DNA of 64,000 nt from Paenibacillus pabuli NBRC 13638 (GTDB taxonomy: Bacteria; Bacillota; Bacilli; Paenibacillales; Paenibacillaceae): positions 62,001 to 126,000 of the forward strand of contig NZ_BCNM01000020.1 in the NCBI RefSeq assembly GCF_001514495.1, read 5' to 3'. Below the pieces are notes generated by a model that did no database searches, was not told where the DNA came from, and saw only the letters and a program-made list of their open reading frames with translations. The position numbers and the translations under genes are program-made. Below, in pieces: positions 42,101 through 50,402 of this stretch; the first letter of the stretch is position 1; each line of letters begins with the position of its first letter.

Positions 42101-42367
42101 ATATATAACTCCTCTCTCGAATTCACATTTGAGTGTCACTGCGTATGTATCCCGACCTGATCGTATGTCTCATACGCTCACCTCTTTATTATAATTAACC
42201 CAATTCCGGAAAGGTTTACAGCTCCAGTTACAATGTTGTTCAATCCAGGAGCTTATAATGAAGGTTTTGTTACGAACAAATGGACAAAAAAGATACCAAA
42301 TAACAGCATTTTAGTCCCCATTATTCGAATCACGTCCACGTACTTCATCAAAGCTCGCTTTCATAAC
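42101..42367. other. intergenic region upstream of the stalk-domain protein gene
   Basis: TATAAT on the minus strand (near 42192) about 90 nt before the start is a possible -10, with a poor -35. Plus-strand frames here have no credible coding signal. Confidence 0.35.
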
Positions 42368-42400
42368 AAAAAAAGACCCTGCCCACAGGACAACGTCTTT
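42368..42400 (-). terminator. terminator of the SIMPL-domain gene
   Basis: AAAGAC pairs with GTCTTT and CCTG with CAGG inside; on the minus strand a seven-T run follows. It lies 64 nt past the gene end. Confidence 0.7.
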
Positions 42401-42463
42401 GTCATTATTCTTTTGCCCGTCCAAGCATCACTTGAACGAGCATCAGGCCATATCTGATCATGT

Positions 42464-43219
42464 TTATTTCATTTCATAAGTAATATTTAGTGTTGTACTC
42501 ACTTTGACCTGTCCTGTTTCAATAGCTGTACCGCCATCTGCCACTGATTTCGCCTGTGACATCAAAGATTCGGTTGCGTACATCACAGGCACATTAGCAT
42601 CACCTTGGCTCACAGAAAGAACAGCACCCAGTTGACGTTTCACTGCTTTTGCAATAGCTCCAGCTTTCACATCGGCATTGGCAACAGCTTTCTCAATCAC
42701 TTGAGCTTCGAAACTTTCAGGTTTTTCGATCGTAAAACGCACGTTTTCAATGTTGTTGGCACCCGCTTGGGAAGCGGCATCCAGAAGCTCACCGATCTTG
42801 TCCATATCACGGTATGTTACAGTCAGCGTATGATGCGCTGTGTACCCTTTGATCTTCTGTCCGTCTTTATCACTATACGTGTAGTTAGGCTGTACGTAGA
42901 ACTGACTGGTTTGAATATCATCTGCACTGATTTTCCACGTATTTTTCAGCAGATTGGTTACCTTCTGAATTTTCGCCGCATTCGCTTTTTGGGCAGATGC
43001 TGCTGTTTCCGCAGTACTATTCACTCCAATGGAAAGATAAGCAATGTCCGGCTTTACCTGAATCTCCCCTGTACCCACAACGTTAATCACGTTTTGCTGT
43101 ACTCCCTGTACTTCAGCAGCATACGCATAGTTCCCCGGTGCCACCCATGCCGTACCTCCAACAAGCAATGTCCCTGCAACCAATACCGCACCTAGCGGTT
43201 TCATCCATAGTTTACCCAT
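42464..43219 (-). CDS. SIMPL domain (DUF541) secreted protein
   Basis: The 251-residue precursor has a signal peptide (KPLGAVLVAGTLLVGGTAWV, cleaved near AYAAE) and then the SIMPL/DUF541 domain with VINVVGTGEIQVKPDIAYLS at its start and GYTAHHTLTVTYRDMDKIGELLD in the middle. The domain is widespread in cell-surface and periplasmic proteins and its activity is unknown. ATG at 43219 has AAGGAGG 8 nt ahead; a GTG one codon earlier is only 5 nt away. Confidence 0.88.
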   Translation of the reverse strand: MGKLWMKPLGAVLVAGTLLVGGTAWVAPGNYAYAAEVQGVQQNVINVVGTGEIQVKPDIAYLSIGVNSTAETAASAQKANAAKIQKVTNLLKNTWKISADDIQTSQFYVQPNYTYSDKDGQKIKGYTAHHTLTVTYRDMDKIGELLDAASQAGANNIENVRFTIEKPESFEAQVIEKAVANADVKAGAIAKAVKRQLGAVLSVSQGDANVPVMYATESLMSQAKSVADGGTAIETGQVKVSTTLNITYEMK

Positions 43220-43321
43220 CACGTTAGCCTCCTTAAGTTTTAACATCTCTAACTCAAATCGATTTGATACCTAACAGACGGGCTTAATTCCAGAATGTTG
43301 CACTTGACAGCCTCAAAACGC

Positions 43322-43343
43322 AAAAAAGCCCCTTTCGGGACTT
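43322..43343 (-). terminator. terminator of the HPr gene
   Basis: On the minus strand AAGTCCC-GAAA-GGGGCTT (G-T pair inside) is followed by TTTTTTG. Confidence 0.82.
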
Positions 43344-43366
43344 CTTCATTGGCTTCAAATCATATC

Positions 43367-43636
43367 TTATTGGTTTTCAAGTTCTTCCTTGCTTACCAGA
43401 CTAACTAAAGCGTTTACAGCCTGTTCGGCGTCCGCGCCTTCTGCACTAATCTGGATTTCCGTACCTGTGCTGATTGCAAGGCTCATGATCCCCATGATAC
43501 TTTTTGCATTTACTTTTTTGTCGTCCTTCTCGACGAACACTTCAGATGAGTACTTATTCGCTTCTTGAACGAACAGTGCCGCAGGTCTGGCATGGAGACC
43601 CGTTTTCAAACGGACAACTACCGGGTGCTTTGTCAT
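43367..43636 (-). CDS. HPr family phosphocarrier protein at the crh locus
   Basis: The 89-residue product has the HPr fold and both regulatory sites: His15 in TGLHARPA and Ser46 in NAKSIMGIMSLA. In B. subtilis the gene at this place (after whiA) is crh, whose protein has Gln15 and cannot take part in PTS transport. Here His15 is kept, so the protein could accept phosphate from enzyme I and also act with CcpA when phosphorylated on Ser46. It may be the species' main HPr or a second copy. An extended -10 (TGGTATAAT) lies at 43696-43704 on the minus strand. Confidence 0.9.
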   Translation of the reverse strand: MTKHPVVVRLKTGLHARPAALFVQEANKYSSEVFVEKDDKKVNAKSIMGIMSLAISTGTEIQISAEGADAEQAVNALVSLVSKEELENQ

Positions 43637-43695
43637 GGAAACTTACCCCCTATTATGAAATCTGGACATTAAATACACAATTATATTTATACAAC

Positions 43696-43704
43696 ATTAT
43701 ACCA
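43696..43704 (-). promoter_or_regulatory. extended -10 promoter of the HPr gene
   Basis: TGGTATAAT on the minus strand, about 60 nt before the start codon, has no good -35 but the TG extension compensates. It implies the HPr gene can be expressed apart from whiA. Confidence 0.45.
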
Positions 43705-43813
43705 TTAACGCGTGCAGGACACTAGAAGAAAAACTCAAGGCGATTGAGATGCCTTTATTTTGACCTATTTCAGTCTTTTTTAGATCGTCCTTGCAGGTTG
43801 CCCTACCCTTAAT

Positions 43814-44752
43814 TTAACCGTATCTCTCGTTACGAACCTTCTCAGCCAACTCATCAATCTTGCGGAGTCGGTGATTCACTCCCGACTTGCTGACTGTACC
43901 CTTAAGCAGCTCGCCTACTTCCTTCAGATTGATATCCGGATGGGCGAGTCTGACTTCAGCTACTTCACGAAGCTTTTCAGGCAACGACTCCAGGCCAACT
44001 TCCTTTTGCAACAGTTTGATATTATCAATCTGTCTGACTGCTGCTCCAATCGTTTTGTTCAGGTTAGCCGTCTCGCAATTGACGATTCGGTTAACGGAAT
44101 TACGCATATCCCGCATGATACGCACATCCTCAAACTTGAAAAGGGCCTGATGCGCACCAATGATGCTGAGCAGCTCAATGATTTTCTCGCCTTCCTTAAT
44201 GTATAGGATGAATCCTTTTTTACGTTCTATACACCGGGCATTAAGATGAAATTCATTTGCCAGGTCCACCAGAGCCTGACAGTGCTCCTCATACATGGAC
44301 GCAATCTCCAGGTGGTAGGACGAACCTTCGGGATTATTGACCGAGCCTCCCGCCATAAATGCCCCTCGAAGATAGGCGCGTTTACAGCAGTTTTGTTTGA
44401 ACAGCTCATCACTGATCCCTGGAGTAAACAGAAATCCTTCAGAAACAATGTGCAGATCCTTTAGAATCTCCTGTACCATAGTTGGAATACGGACAATATA
44501 CACATTGTTCTTTTTCAGCCGCATTTTTTTGCGGACAAGCAATTCCGTATGCACTTGAAAATGCTTTTTAAGCAGAGAGTATGCCCGTCTTGCAATTGCG
44601 GCATTCTCCGTCGAAATATCCAAGATGACTTTTTTATTCGATAACTGCACCGCACCAAGCATACGGATGAGGGCTGAAAGTTCCGCCTTTTCGCAGCACG
44701 GTTCGCTTTCGATCATCGTTAATTCTTTTTTGGTCTGTGCTGCAAACGACAT
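43814..44752 (-). CDS. whiA: DNA-binding protein WhiA
   Basis: The 312-residue protein combines a degenerate LAGLIDADG homing-endonuclease-like region (YLRGAFMAGGSVNNPEGSSY, about residues 128-150) with a C-terminal HTH (LPEKLREVAEVRLAHPDINL, KEVGELLKGTVSKSGVNHRL). WhiA drives sporulation genes in actinomycetes and affects cell division and chromosome segregation in Bacillus. It is 6 nt downstream of yvcK in the conserved rapZ-yvcK-whiA order. Confidence 0.95.
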   Translation of the reverse strand: MSFAAQTKKELTMIESEPCCEKAELSALIRMLGAVQLSNKKVILDISTENAAIARRAYSLLKKHFQVHTELLVRKKMRLKKNNVYIVRIPTMVQEILKDLHIVSEGFLFTPGISDELFKQNCCKRAYLRGAFMAGGSVNNPEGSSYHLEIASMYEEHCQALVDLANEFHLNARCIERKKGFILYIKEGEKIIELLSIIGAHQALFKFEDVRIMRDMRNSVNRIVNCETANLNKTIGAAVRQIDNIKLLQKEVGLESLPEKLREVAEVRLAHPDINLKEVGELLKGTVSKSGVNHRLRKIDELAEKVRNERYG

Positions 44753-44758
44753 GGGACT

Positions 44759-45745
44759 TCACCTCTTCCGTAACATCCAATTTTGTACAAGCTGATAGAT
44801 GTGATGGCTCAGCTTGTCGGCATCATGACGAAGATAGGTCCGGAATAGGACCAACGTATCCGCCACGACTTGATAGCCGGCACTCTTCAGCACATTCATA
44901 TCCAGCACAACCGGTTTTGCTCCTTTTTCCGCATACTTATTCTGCACCTGCAGCGGAATATCACCATTATTCACAATGACATAGTCGAAAATTTGATGCC
45001 CCACATGCTCATGTACTGCTTTGAGATGGTCACTAACCGTGTAATTATCCGTCTCTCCCGGCTGGGTCATCACGTTGCAAATAAACATCTTCACGGCATC
45101 CGCCTCAACGACAGCCTCAGCCAGCTTAGGGACAAGCAGATTGGGCAAAATGCTCGTGTAAAGACTTCCTGGTCCAATCAGGATGGCGTCTGCCTGACGA
45201 ATGGCCTCAACAGCCTCTGGCAACGGCTCCACGTGATCCGGTTCAAGGAAAACTCGTTTGATCCGTAAGCCAGCTTCAGGGATCTTGGACTCGCCCGTAA
45301 CAATCGAGCCGTCCTCCATCTCTGCGTGCAGTATAACGGCCTGCCCAGCTGCGGGCAGTACCTCACCCCGAACGGCAAACACGCGGCTAAGTTCCCGCAC
45401 AGCGGTCACGAAGTCGCCCGATATGTCCGTCATTGCAGCCAAAATCAAGTTACCCAGGCTGTGGCCTGCAAGCCCTGCGCCTGTATTAAAACGATAATTC
45501 AGCATATCCGACAACAACGGTTCTACATCAGCCAGCGCCGTGAGCACGTTACGAATGTCTCCCGGAGGCGGCATCTGCAGCTCATTACGAAGGATGCCAG
45601 AACTTCCTCCGTCATCCGCCACCGTCACGATGGCCGTGATGTCCAGCGGCTTTTCCTTCAAACCGCGCAGCATCACGGATAATCCGGTTCCGCCGCCCAT
45701 GACTACAATTCTCGGACGTTCTCTTCGTGGTCCGGCTTCTTTCAT
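44759..45745 (-). CDS. yvcK: gluconeogenesis factor YvcK/GlmR (CofD-like)
   Basis: The 328-residue product has VVMGGGTGLSVMLRGLKEK, TVADDGGSSGILRNEL and PPGDIRNVLTALAD, the signature of YvcK proteins, which bind UDP-GlcNAc. In B. subtilis the protein is needed on gluconeogenic carbon and steers carbon into cell-wall precursors by stimulating GlmS. Relatives in the CofD family transfer phospholactate, but YvcK lacks that activity. It starts 13 nt after rapZ. Confidence 0.95.
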   Translation of the reverse strand: MKEAGPRRERPRIVVMGGGTGLSVMLRGLKEKPLDITAIVTVADDGGSSGILRNELQMPPPGDIRNVLTALADVEPLLSDMLNYRFNTGAGLAGHSLGNLILAAMTDISGDFVTAVRELSRVFAVRGEVLPAAGQAVILHAEMEDGSIVTGESKIPEAGLRIKRVFLEPDHVEPLPEAVEAIRQADAILIGPGSLYTSILPNLLVPKLAEAVVEADAVKMFICNVMTQPGETDNYTVSDHLKAVHEHVGHQIFDYVIVNNGDIPLQVQNKYAEKGAKPVVLDMNVLKSAGYQVVADTLVLFRTYLRHDADKLSHHIYQLVQNWMLRKR

Positions 45746-45758
45746 CCCTTCACCCTCT

Positions 45759-46658
45759 TCAATGACGGTCCCGGTCGGCGTCGCGATGGCTCACGGTGAC
45801 AGCCTCTGTCTCGCTGCTTCCCAACATTTTGCCCAAATATTCCGATATTGCTACCGAACGATGCTTGCCTCCGGTACAGCCGATTCCAATAATAACCTGG
45901 CTTTTGCCTTCCTTCCGGTATTGCGGAATCAGAAAATGCAGCATATCCAGCAGCTTGGTCAGAAACGCTTGCGTTTCCGGCCATTTCATAACATATTCGT
46001 ATACATCACTATTCTGTCCTGTATTCGGACGTAAATGCTCAATATAATGCGGATTTGGCAAGAAACGAACATCGAACACCAGATCCGCATCGATCGGAAT
46101 GCCGTATTTGAACCCAAACGAAGTAATATTTACCGACAGCATGTGACTTTCCAGATGGGAAAAGCGTGATATGATACGCTCTTTCAGTTGAGCAGGCTTC
46201 ATCGTACTGGTATTTAAAACCTGAGTTGCGGAATTTTTGAGCTCCTCCAGCATTTTGCGTTCCAGCCGGATGCCATCCAGCGGCATGCCCTCAGGAGCCA
46301 ACGGATGTCTGCGTCTGCTCTCCTTATAGCGCTGGACAAGTACAGAGTCTGTCGCATCCAGGAATAGTATTTCGCAATGAATGGTAAAATGATCTTTAAT
46401 ATAGTTCAGTGACTCGGACAAAGCCGTAAAGAACTCTCGCCCGCGCAGATCGATGACAAGTGCAACTTTGCCAATCTTGCCGTTCGATTGTTCGATCAAC
46501 TCCGCAAATTTCGGAATCAATACCGGCGGAAGATTATCCACACAGAAGAAACCAAGATCCTCCAGGCTTTGTACTGCAATCGTCTTGCCTGCTCCGGACA
46601 TGCCCGTAATGATAATGAGCGTGGCGCCTGTGCCCGGTGAAACTTCACCTTCAAGCAT
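45759..46658 (-). CDS. rapZ: RNase adapter RapZ / nucleotide-binding protein YvcJ
   Basis: The 299-residue protein has a P-loop ITGMSGAGKTIAVQSLEDLG, a Walker B-like VALVIDLRGREFF, and a C-terminal half ending GIGCTGGKHRSVAISEYLG. In E. coli RapZ delivers GlmZ RNA to RNase E under glucosamine-6-phosphate control; in Bacillus YvcJ hydrolyses GTP and affects competence. AAGGAGG precedes the ATG. It heads the yvcJ-yvcK-whiA group, 52 nt after glucokinase. Confidence 0.95.
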   Translation of the reverse strand: MLEGEVSPGTGATLIIITGMSGAGKTIAVQSLEDLGFFCVDNLPPVLIPKFAELIEQSNGKIGKVALVIDLRGREFFTALSESLNYIKDHFTIHCEILFLDATDSVLVQRYKESRRRHPLAPEGMPLDGIRLERKMLEELKNSATQVLNTSTMKPAQLKERIISRFSHLESHMLSVNITSFGFKYGIPIDADLVFDVRFLPNPHYIEHLRPNTGQNSDVYEYVMKWPETQAFLTKLLDMLHFLIPQYRKEGKSQVIIGIGCTGGKHRSVAISEYLGKMLGSSETEAVTVSHRDADRDRH

Positions 46659-46710
46659 AAATGTCCCCTCCTTATCATATTGCTGTCGGATTTATACTGC
46701 TGCGAGGTTA

Positions 46711-47661
46711 CTAGGAACGCAAGAGAAGACCGGCTGCGCCAACAATACCTGCATTGTTGCCAAGGGTTGCTTCAAGAATCTGAACCCCTTGCTGCAATGG
46801 CTCAGGTGTCAGTTCTGCAAAAACAGTGCGTACTTCATCAAACAAAATATTACCCGCTTTGGATACCCCGCCGCCAATAATAAACATCTCAGGGTTAATC
46901 ACAGCCGCTACGGCCGCCATCGATTTGCCCAGATAGAATGCTGCACGGTTTACAATACGCAGCGCAACTTCATCGCCCGCCTTGGCTGCATCAAAGACTT
47001 CCTTGGCTGCAATCTTGTCGACAAGCGCCAACGATGTATGGTCCCCGCGCTCTACAGCGTCTTTGGCCATACGAATAATTCCGGTTGCCGAAGAGACGGT
47101 TTCCACACATCCCATTTTGCCGCATCCACACTGAATGGCTTCCAGATCAGGGACAACACTGACATGACCAAGCTCACCAGCCATACCGGAATAGCCCTGA
47201 TAGATCTTACCGTTCAAGATGAGTCCACCACCAACGCCTGTACCCAGTGTATAGCATACACAATTGTCCACGCCCTTGCCGGCACCTGCCCAGGCTTCAC
47301 CCAGCGCAGCCACGTTGGCATCATTATCTATTTTGACCGGCTTGCCCAGACGTTCTTCGAGAATCGAACGAATGGCTACATTCCGAAATCCGATGTTAGG
47401 GGCAAGAACGATAATTCCCTCGCGTACATTGGTGAACCCAGCCACGCCCGCGCCCACACCTTCAAGCTGTTCCCAGCTGTAAGGCGATTCGGCAACAATA
47501 TGACGGACATACTTCTCGATGTTGGCAATGACCGTGTCAACGCCCTTATCCACTTCTGTCGGTCCTTCATACGTATGCATAAGCTGACCGTGTTCATCAC
47601 ATATACCGACCTTGATTGCTGTTCCGCCGAGATCGACCCCAACGTAGATTTTCTCAGACAT
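46711..47661 (-). CDS. glcK: ROK family glucokinase
   Basis: The 316-residue enzyme has the ATP-binding start YVGVDLGGTAIKVGICD, the catalytic Asp in KIDNDANVAALGE, and the ROK zinc motif GHVSVVPDLEAIQCGCGKMG with CVE following. It phosphorylates glucose in the cytosol with ATP. ATG at 47661 has AAGGTGG 8 nt ahead; an upstream frame start at 47673 is less likely. Its own strong promoter is at 47710-47738. Confidence 0.95.
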   Translation of the reverse strand: MSEKIYVGVDLGGTAIKVGICDEHGQLMHTYEGPTEVDKGVDTVIANIEKYVRHIVAESPYSWEQLEGVGAGVAGFTNVREGIIVLAPNIGFRNVAIRSILEERLGKPVKIDNDANVAALGEAWAGAGKGVDNCVCYTLGTGVGGGLILNGKIYQGYSGMAGELGHVSVVPDLEAIQCGCGKMGCVETVSSATGIIRMAKDAVERGDHTSLALVDKIAAKEVFDAAKAGDEVALRIVNRAAFYLGKSMAAVAAVINPEMFIIGGGVSKAGNILFDEVRTVFAELTPEPLQQGVQILEATLGNNAGIVGAAGLLLRS

Positions 47662-47709
47662 GCTACAAGCCACCTTTATCTATCTAAAATAGTTTAATCC
47701 TACGTACCA

Positions 47710-47738
47710 ACTATAATTGAAGGATACGCCTGGGTCAA
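47710..47738 (-). promoter_or_regulatory. promoter of glcK
   Basis: On the minus strand TTGACC (47738-47733), 17 nt, TATAGT (47715-47710). The start codon is about 49 nt downstream. Confidence 0.75.
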
Positions 47739-47988
47739 GACGATAAGACCTTTGCTGTGATTAGCTTCCCCGCTATTGTGAACAACATCACAGGCTATTT
47801 TTGAATACGGATACAACCTCTTCTGTCTCTATTAAAAACGCAGGCTGCATTCCTTCCTCCATAGAGGAGGAAGCCTCAACTCATGATATTGCATATCCAC
47901 TCGTTCCATGCGTAAAAGATGGCAATTGTCATCTGAATTTCATGACAACACTTACCAGCCGCGTCTCAGCAGCTCGCTAAGACGACGC
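47739..47988. other. intergenic region upstream of the glcK promoter
   Basis: Apart from the short ORF above it holds a perfect 7-bp inverted repeat TTGTCAT / ATGACAA (47926-47948) of unknown use. No conserved gene is seen. Confidence 0.4.
47788..47850 (-). CDS. possible 20-codon ORF upstream of glcK
   Basis: ATG at 47850 is preceded by GGAGG (5 nt) and the frame runs MQPAFLIETEEVVSVFKNSL then stop. The SD lies in a hairpin TTCCTCC-TCTAT-GGAGGAA (47854-47872). No family is recognised and no promoter is evident between it and the terminator at 47989-48021, so it may be chance. Confidence 0.2.
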   Translation of the reverse strand: MQPAFLIETEEVVSVFKNSL

Positions 47989-48021
47989 AAAAAACGCCTC
48001 CCCGCTAACGGGAGGCGTTTT
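47989..48021 (-). terminator. terminator of the AI-2E family transporter gene
   Basis: AAAACGCCTCCCGTTAGCGG and the matching strand form a 12-bp stem around CGTTAGCG; six T follow on the minus strand, and TTTT follows on the plus. Confidence 0.9.
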
Positions 48022-48076
48022 ACCCTTTTTTGGACCCATTCTTGAACCGATCATTCAGCAGCTATTCAGCTGCAGG

Positions 48077-49117
48077 TCACAATTTCGATTCAACACGTAC
48101 GGGCTCCTCCGTCTTTTCCATCTTGTTGACGTCCAGAATATCCAGCAGGAAGACAAAGATCGGAATACCGATAATGAGTCCCCAGATCCCCAGGAAATGT
48201 TGAGACAGAATCAGCACGATAAACGTGTAGAACATCGGCAATTTCGTTTTGTGTGCCATCAGCTTCGGATTCAGGAAATACGTCTCCAGCGCATGAATGA
48301 TAATGATCATGATGACCACGATCACACTGAGCTGCAATCCACCCAATTGATAACCGATCAGACACAGCGGAACCAGTGAGATGATAACCCCTGCAACGGG
48401 TACCAGACTCAGCATGAATACCAGTATCGTCAGAGCGAACAAATACGGGAATCCGAGTATCCATAATCCCAGAATCGTCAAAGCTGTATTAAACACGGCA
48501 ATCAACAATTGCGCCTCGATGACTTTACCAAAAGAAGATACAAATTTATCACCAAGGTATGCGACTTCATTATAGAACCAGCCGATCTTGCTTGTTTTGA
48601 ACTTGGATGTAAACTTGGAGATCTCTTGCTTCTGCAACAAGAAGAACAAACTAAGGATGATGACCAGCAAAATAAACTCAAGCCATTTACTCAACGCAAA
48701 AATATATTTCAATGCATCATTGGTATAGTTTTTAATATCGAACGATTGCAGATATCCCGCTATTTTGGAGGCAAAGTTATCACCATCTGCGGTATCCAGA
48801 AACTTCATGATTTCATTGGTCAACTGAACGACCTGATCCACAATCCGTGGTGAATATCTGGAGATCCCCAGTACAATGGCTGCAATAACGATAAGATAGA
48901 GCAGGATGACGACGACTTTATAGTTAACCGGAAATAACCGATTCAACTTCCCCGTGATAAAATGCTGCAACCTGTTCATGACATACGTCACCAGAAATAA
49001 CAGCAAAATCATGTGCAGCATACTCCCCATGCTGAAAAGCACCAAACAAAACAACAGCAGAATCAAAAATCGTCGCACTGTTGCATTCTGTAACCAATCT
49101 TTTATCATTTCCCCCAA
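48077..49117 (-). CDS. AI-2E family transporter / PerM-type permease
   Basis: The product (346 residues) has seven or eight membrane helices and the family core region: FVSSFGKVIEAQLLIAVFNT, ILGFPYLFALTILVFML, then LVPVAGVIISLVPLCLI and a C-terminal GLIIGIPIFVFLLDIL. The family includes TqsA and also sodium/proton antiporters of Bacillales, so the substrate is open. The start is uncertain: TTG at 49117 is about 6 nt from GAGGTG, while GTG at 49126 has no clear ribosome site. Confidence 0.85.
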   Translation of the reverse strand: MGEMIKDWLQNATVRRFLILLLFCLVLFSMGSMLHMILLLFLVTYVMNRLQHFITGKLNRLFPVNYKVVVILLYLIVIAAIVLGISRYSPRIVDQVVQLTNEIMKFLDTADGDNFASKIAGYLQSFDIKNYTNDALKYIFALSKWLEFILLVIILSLFFLLQKQEISKFTSKFKTSKIGWFYNEVAYLGDKFVSSFGKVIEAQLLIAVFNTALTILGLWILGFPYLFALTILVFMLSLVPVAGVIISLVPLCLIGYQLGGLQLSVIVVIMIIIIHALETYFLNPKLMAHKTKLPMFYTFIVLILSQHFLGIWGLIIGIPIFVFLLDILDVNKMEKTEEPVRVESKL

Positions 49118-49178
49118 AGTCTTCACCTCACAGCTAATATGCCCAATATGTATACGATCTCATGCCCATTTTGGTTTC

Positions 49179-49205
49179 AAAAAAAGAGAAGCCTTCCGGC
49201 TTCTC
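49179..49205 (-). terminator. terminator of trxB
   Basis: On the minus strand GAGAAGCC-GGAA-GGCTTCTC is followed by seven T. Confidence 0.92.
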
Positions 49206-49268
49206 ACATGATGAGACTTCCCGTTGTCTCTACTACCTAACTTATGCCAAATCATACACTCTTCATGC

Positions 49269-50228
49269 TTACTTATCCAGTGTTTCGCTCCAGTCATGAA
49301 CAATGCTGCCCTCAAGGAACTTCTCGCAATCCATTGCAGCCATACACCCTGATCCTGCCGCCGTAATGGCCTGACGGTACTTCGTATCCTGTACATCTCC
49401 GCAGGCGAATACACCCGGAATGTTGGTCTCGGTCGTACCTGGTTTAACGACAACATAGCCGTGTTCATCCAGTGCAATTTGGTTGCCAAGGAATCCCGTG
49501 TTGGGAGTATGGCCAATCGCTACGAATACGCCATCTGCTTCAAGCAGTTCTTCCTGTCCAGTCTCGTTATTGCGTACTTTCAATCCCTTGACTCCCAGCG
49601 CTTCAGGCACAACTTCGAGCGGCGTCCGGTTCAACGCCCACTTCACCTTCTCATTGCTGCGAGCCCGATCCTGCATGATTTTCGACGCACGCAATTCGTC
49701 CCGGCGGTGAACCAGAGTAACGTCTGTTGCAAAACGGGTCAGGAAGCTGGCCTCCTCCATCGCAGAGTCTCCGCCCCCAACAACGACGATCTTTTTACCA
49801 CGGAAAAAGAATCCGTCACATGTAGCACATGTGCTTACCCCGCGACCGACGTTCTCCTGTTCTCCCGGAATCCCGAGGTAACGGGCAGAAGCCCCTGTCG
49901 AGATGATAATTGAATCAGCTTCCAGTTCACCGATTCCACCGACCTTAACTTTAAATGGCGGTTTGCTGAAATCTACTTCTTCCACCCAGCCATTCTTGAA
50001 TTCAGCTCCAAACCGCTCCGCTTGCTTCCGCATATTGTCCATCAATTCCGGACCCATAATGCCCTGTGGAAAACCAGGGAAATTCTCAACTTCCGTTGTC
50101 GTCGTCAATTGCCCCCCCGGCTGAAGACCTTCGATCACCAGTGGGTTTAGGTTAGCACGAGCCAGATATATCGCTGCTGTCAGACCCGCAGGTCCTGTTC
50201 CGATCACAATCGTTCTGTATTTAGACAT
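49269..50228 (-). CDS. trxB: thioredoxin reductase
   Basis: The 319-residue flavoenzyme has the FAD-binding VIGTGPAGLTAAIYLARA, the redox-active disulfide CATCDG near residue 135, the NADPH-binding VVVGGGDSAMEEA, and the C-terminal FAD motif GVFACGDVQDTKYRQ. It reduces thioredoxin with NADPH. Nearness to the rapZ-yvcK-whiA block is the Bacillales arrangement. AGGAGG lies ahead of the ATG. Confidence 0.96.
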   Translation of the reverse strand: MSKYRTIVIGTGPAGLTAAIYLARANLNPLVIEGLQPGGQLTTTTEVENFPGFPQGIMGPELMDNMRKQAERFGAEFKNGWVEEVDFSKPPFKVKVGGIGELEADSIIISTGASARYLGIPGEQENVGRGVSTCATCDGFFFRGKKIVVVGGGDSAMEEASFLTRFATDVTLVHRRDELRASKIMQDRARSNEKVKWALNRTPLEVVPEALGVKGLKVRNNETGQEELLEADGVFVAIGHTPNTGFLGNQIALDEHGYVVVKPGTTETNIPGVFACGDVQDTKYRQAITAAGSGCMAAMDCEKFLEGSIVHDWSETLDK

Positions 50229-50402
50229 ATAGATACAGCCTCCTTGATAAGGTTGAGAGTGTGTTGAATGGCGATTAACTTGCTACTATGATGTTATCCT
50301 ACAGGTTTGTCGAGACCTATTCGTTAAGTTTACCCGTTTTCCCGGCCAATGTATCCTTCATGCAATGAAGTCCATCCAGAAAAGAGCCAAAGCATGTACA
50401 AG

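Noticed and set aside
42233..42457. 74-codon plus-strand frame between the two secreted-protein genes
   Set aside because: It crosses the terminator of the SIMPL gene and has no credible ribosome site at its first ATG.
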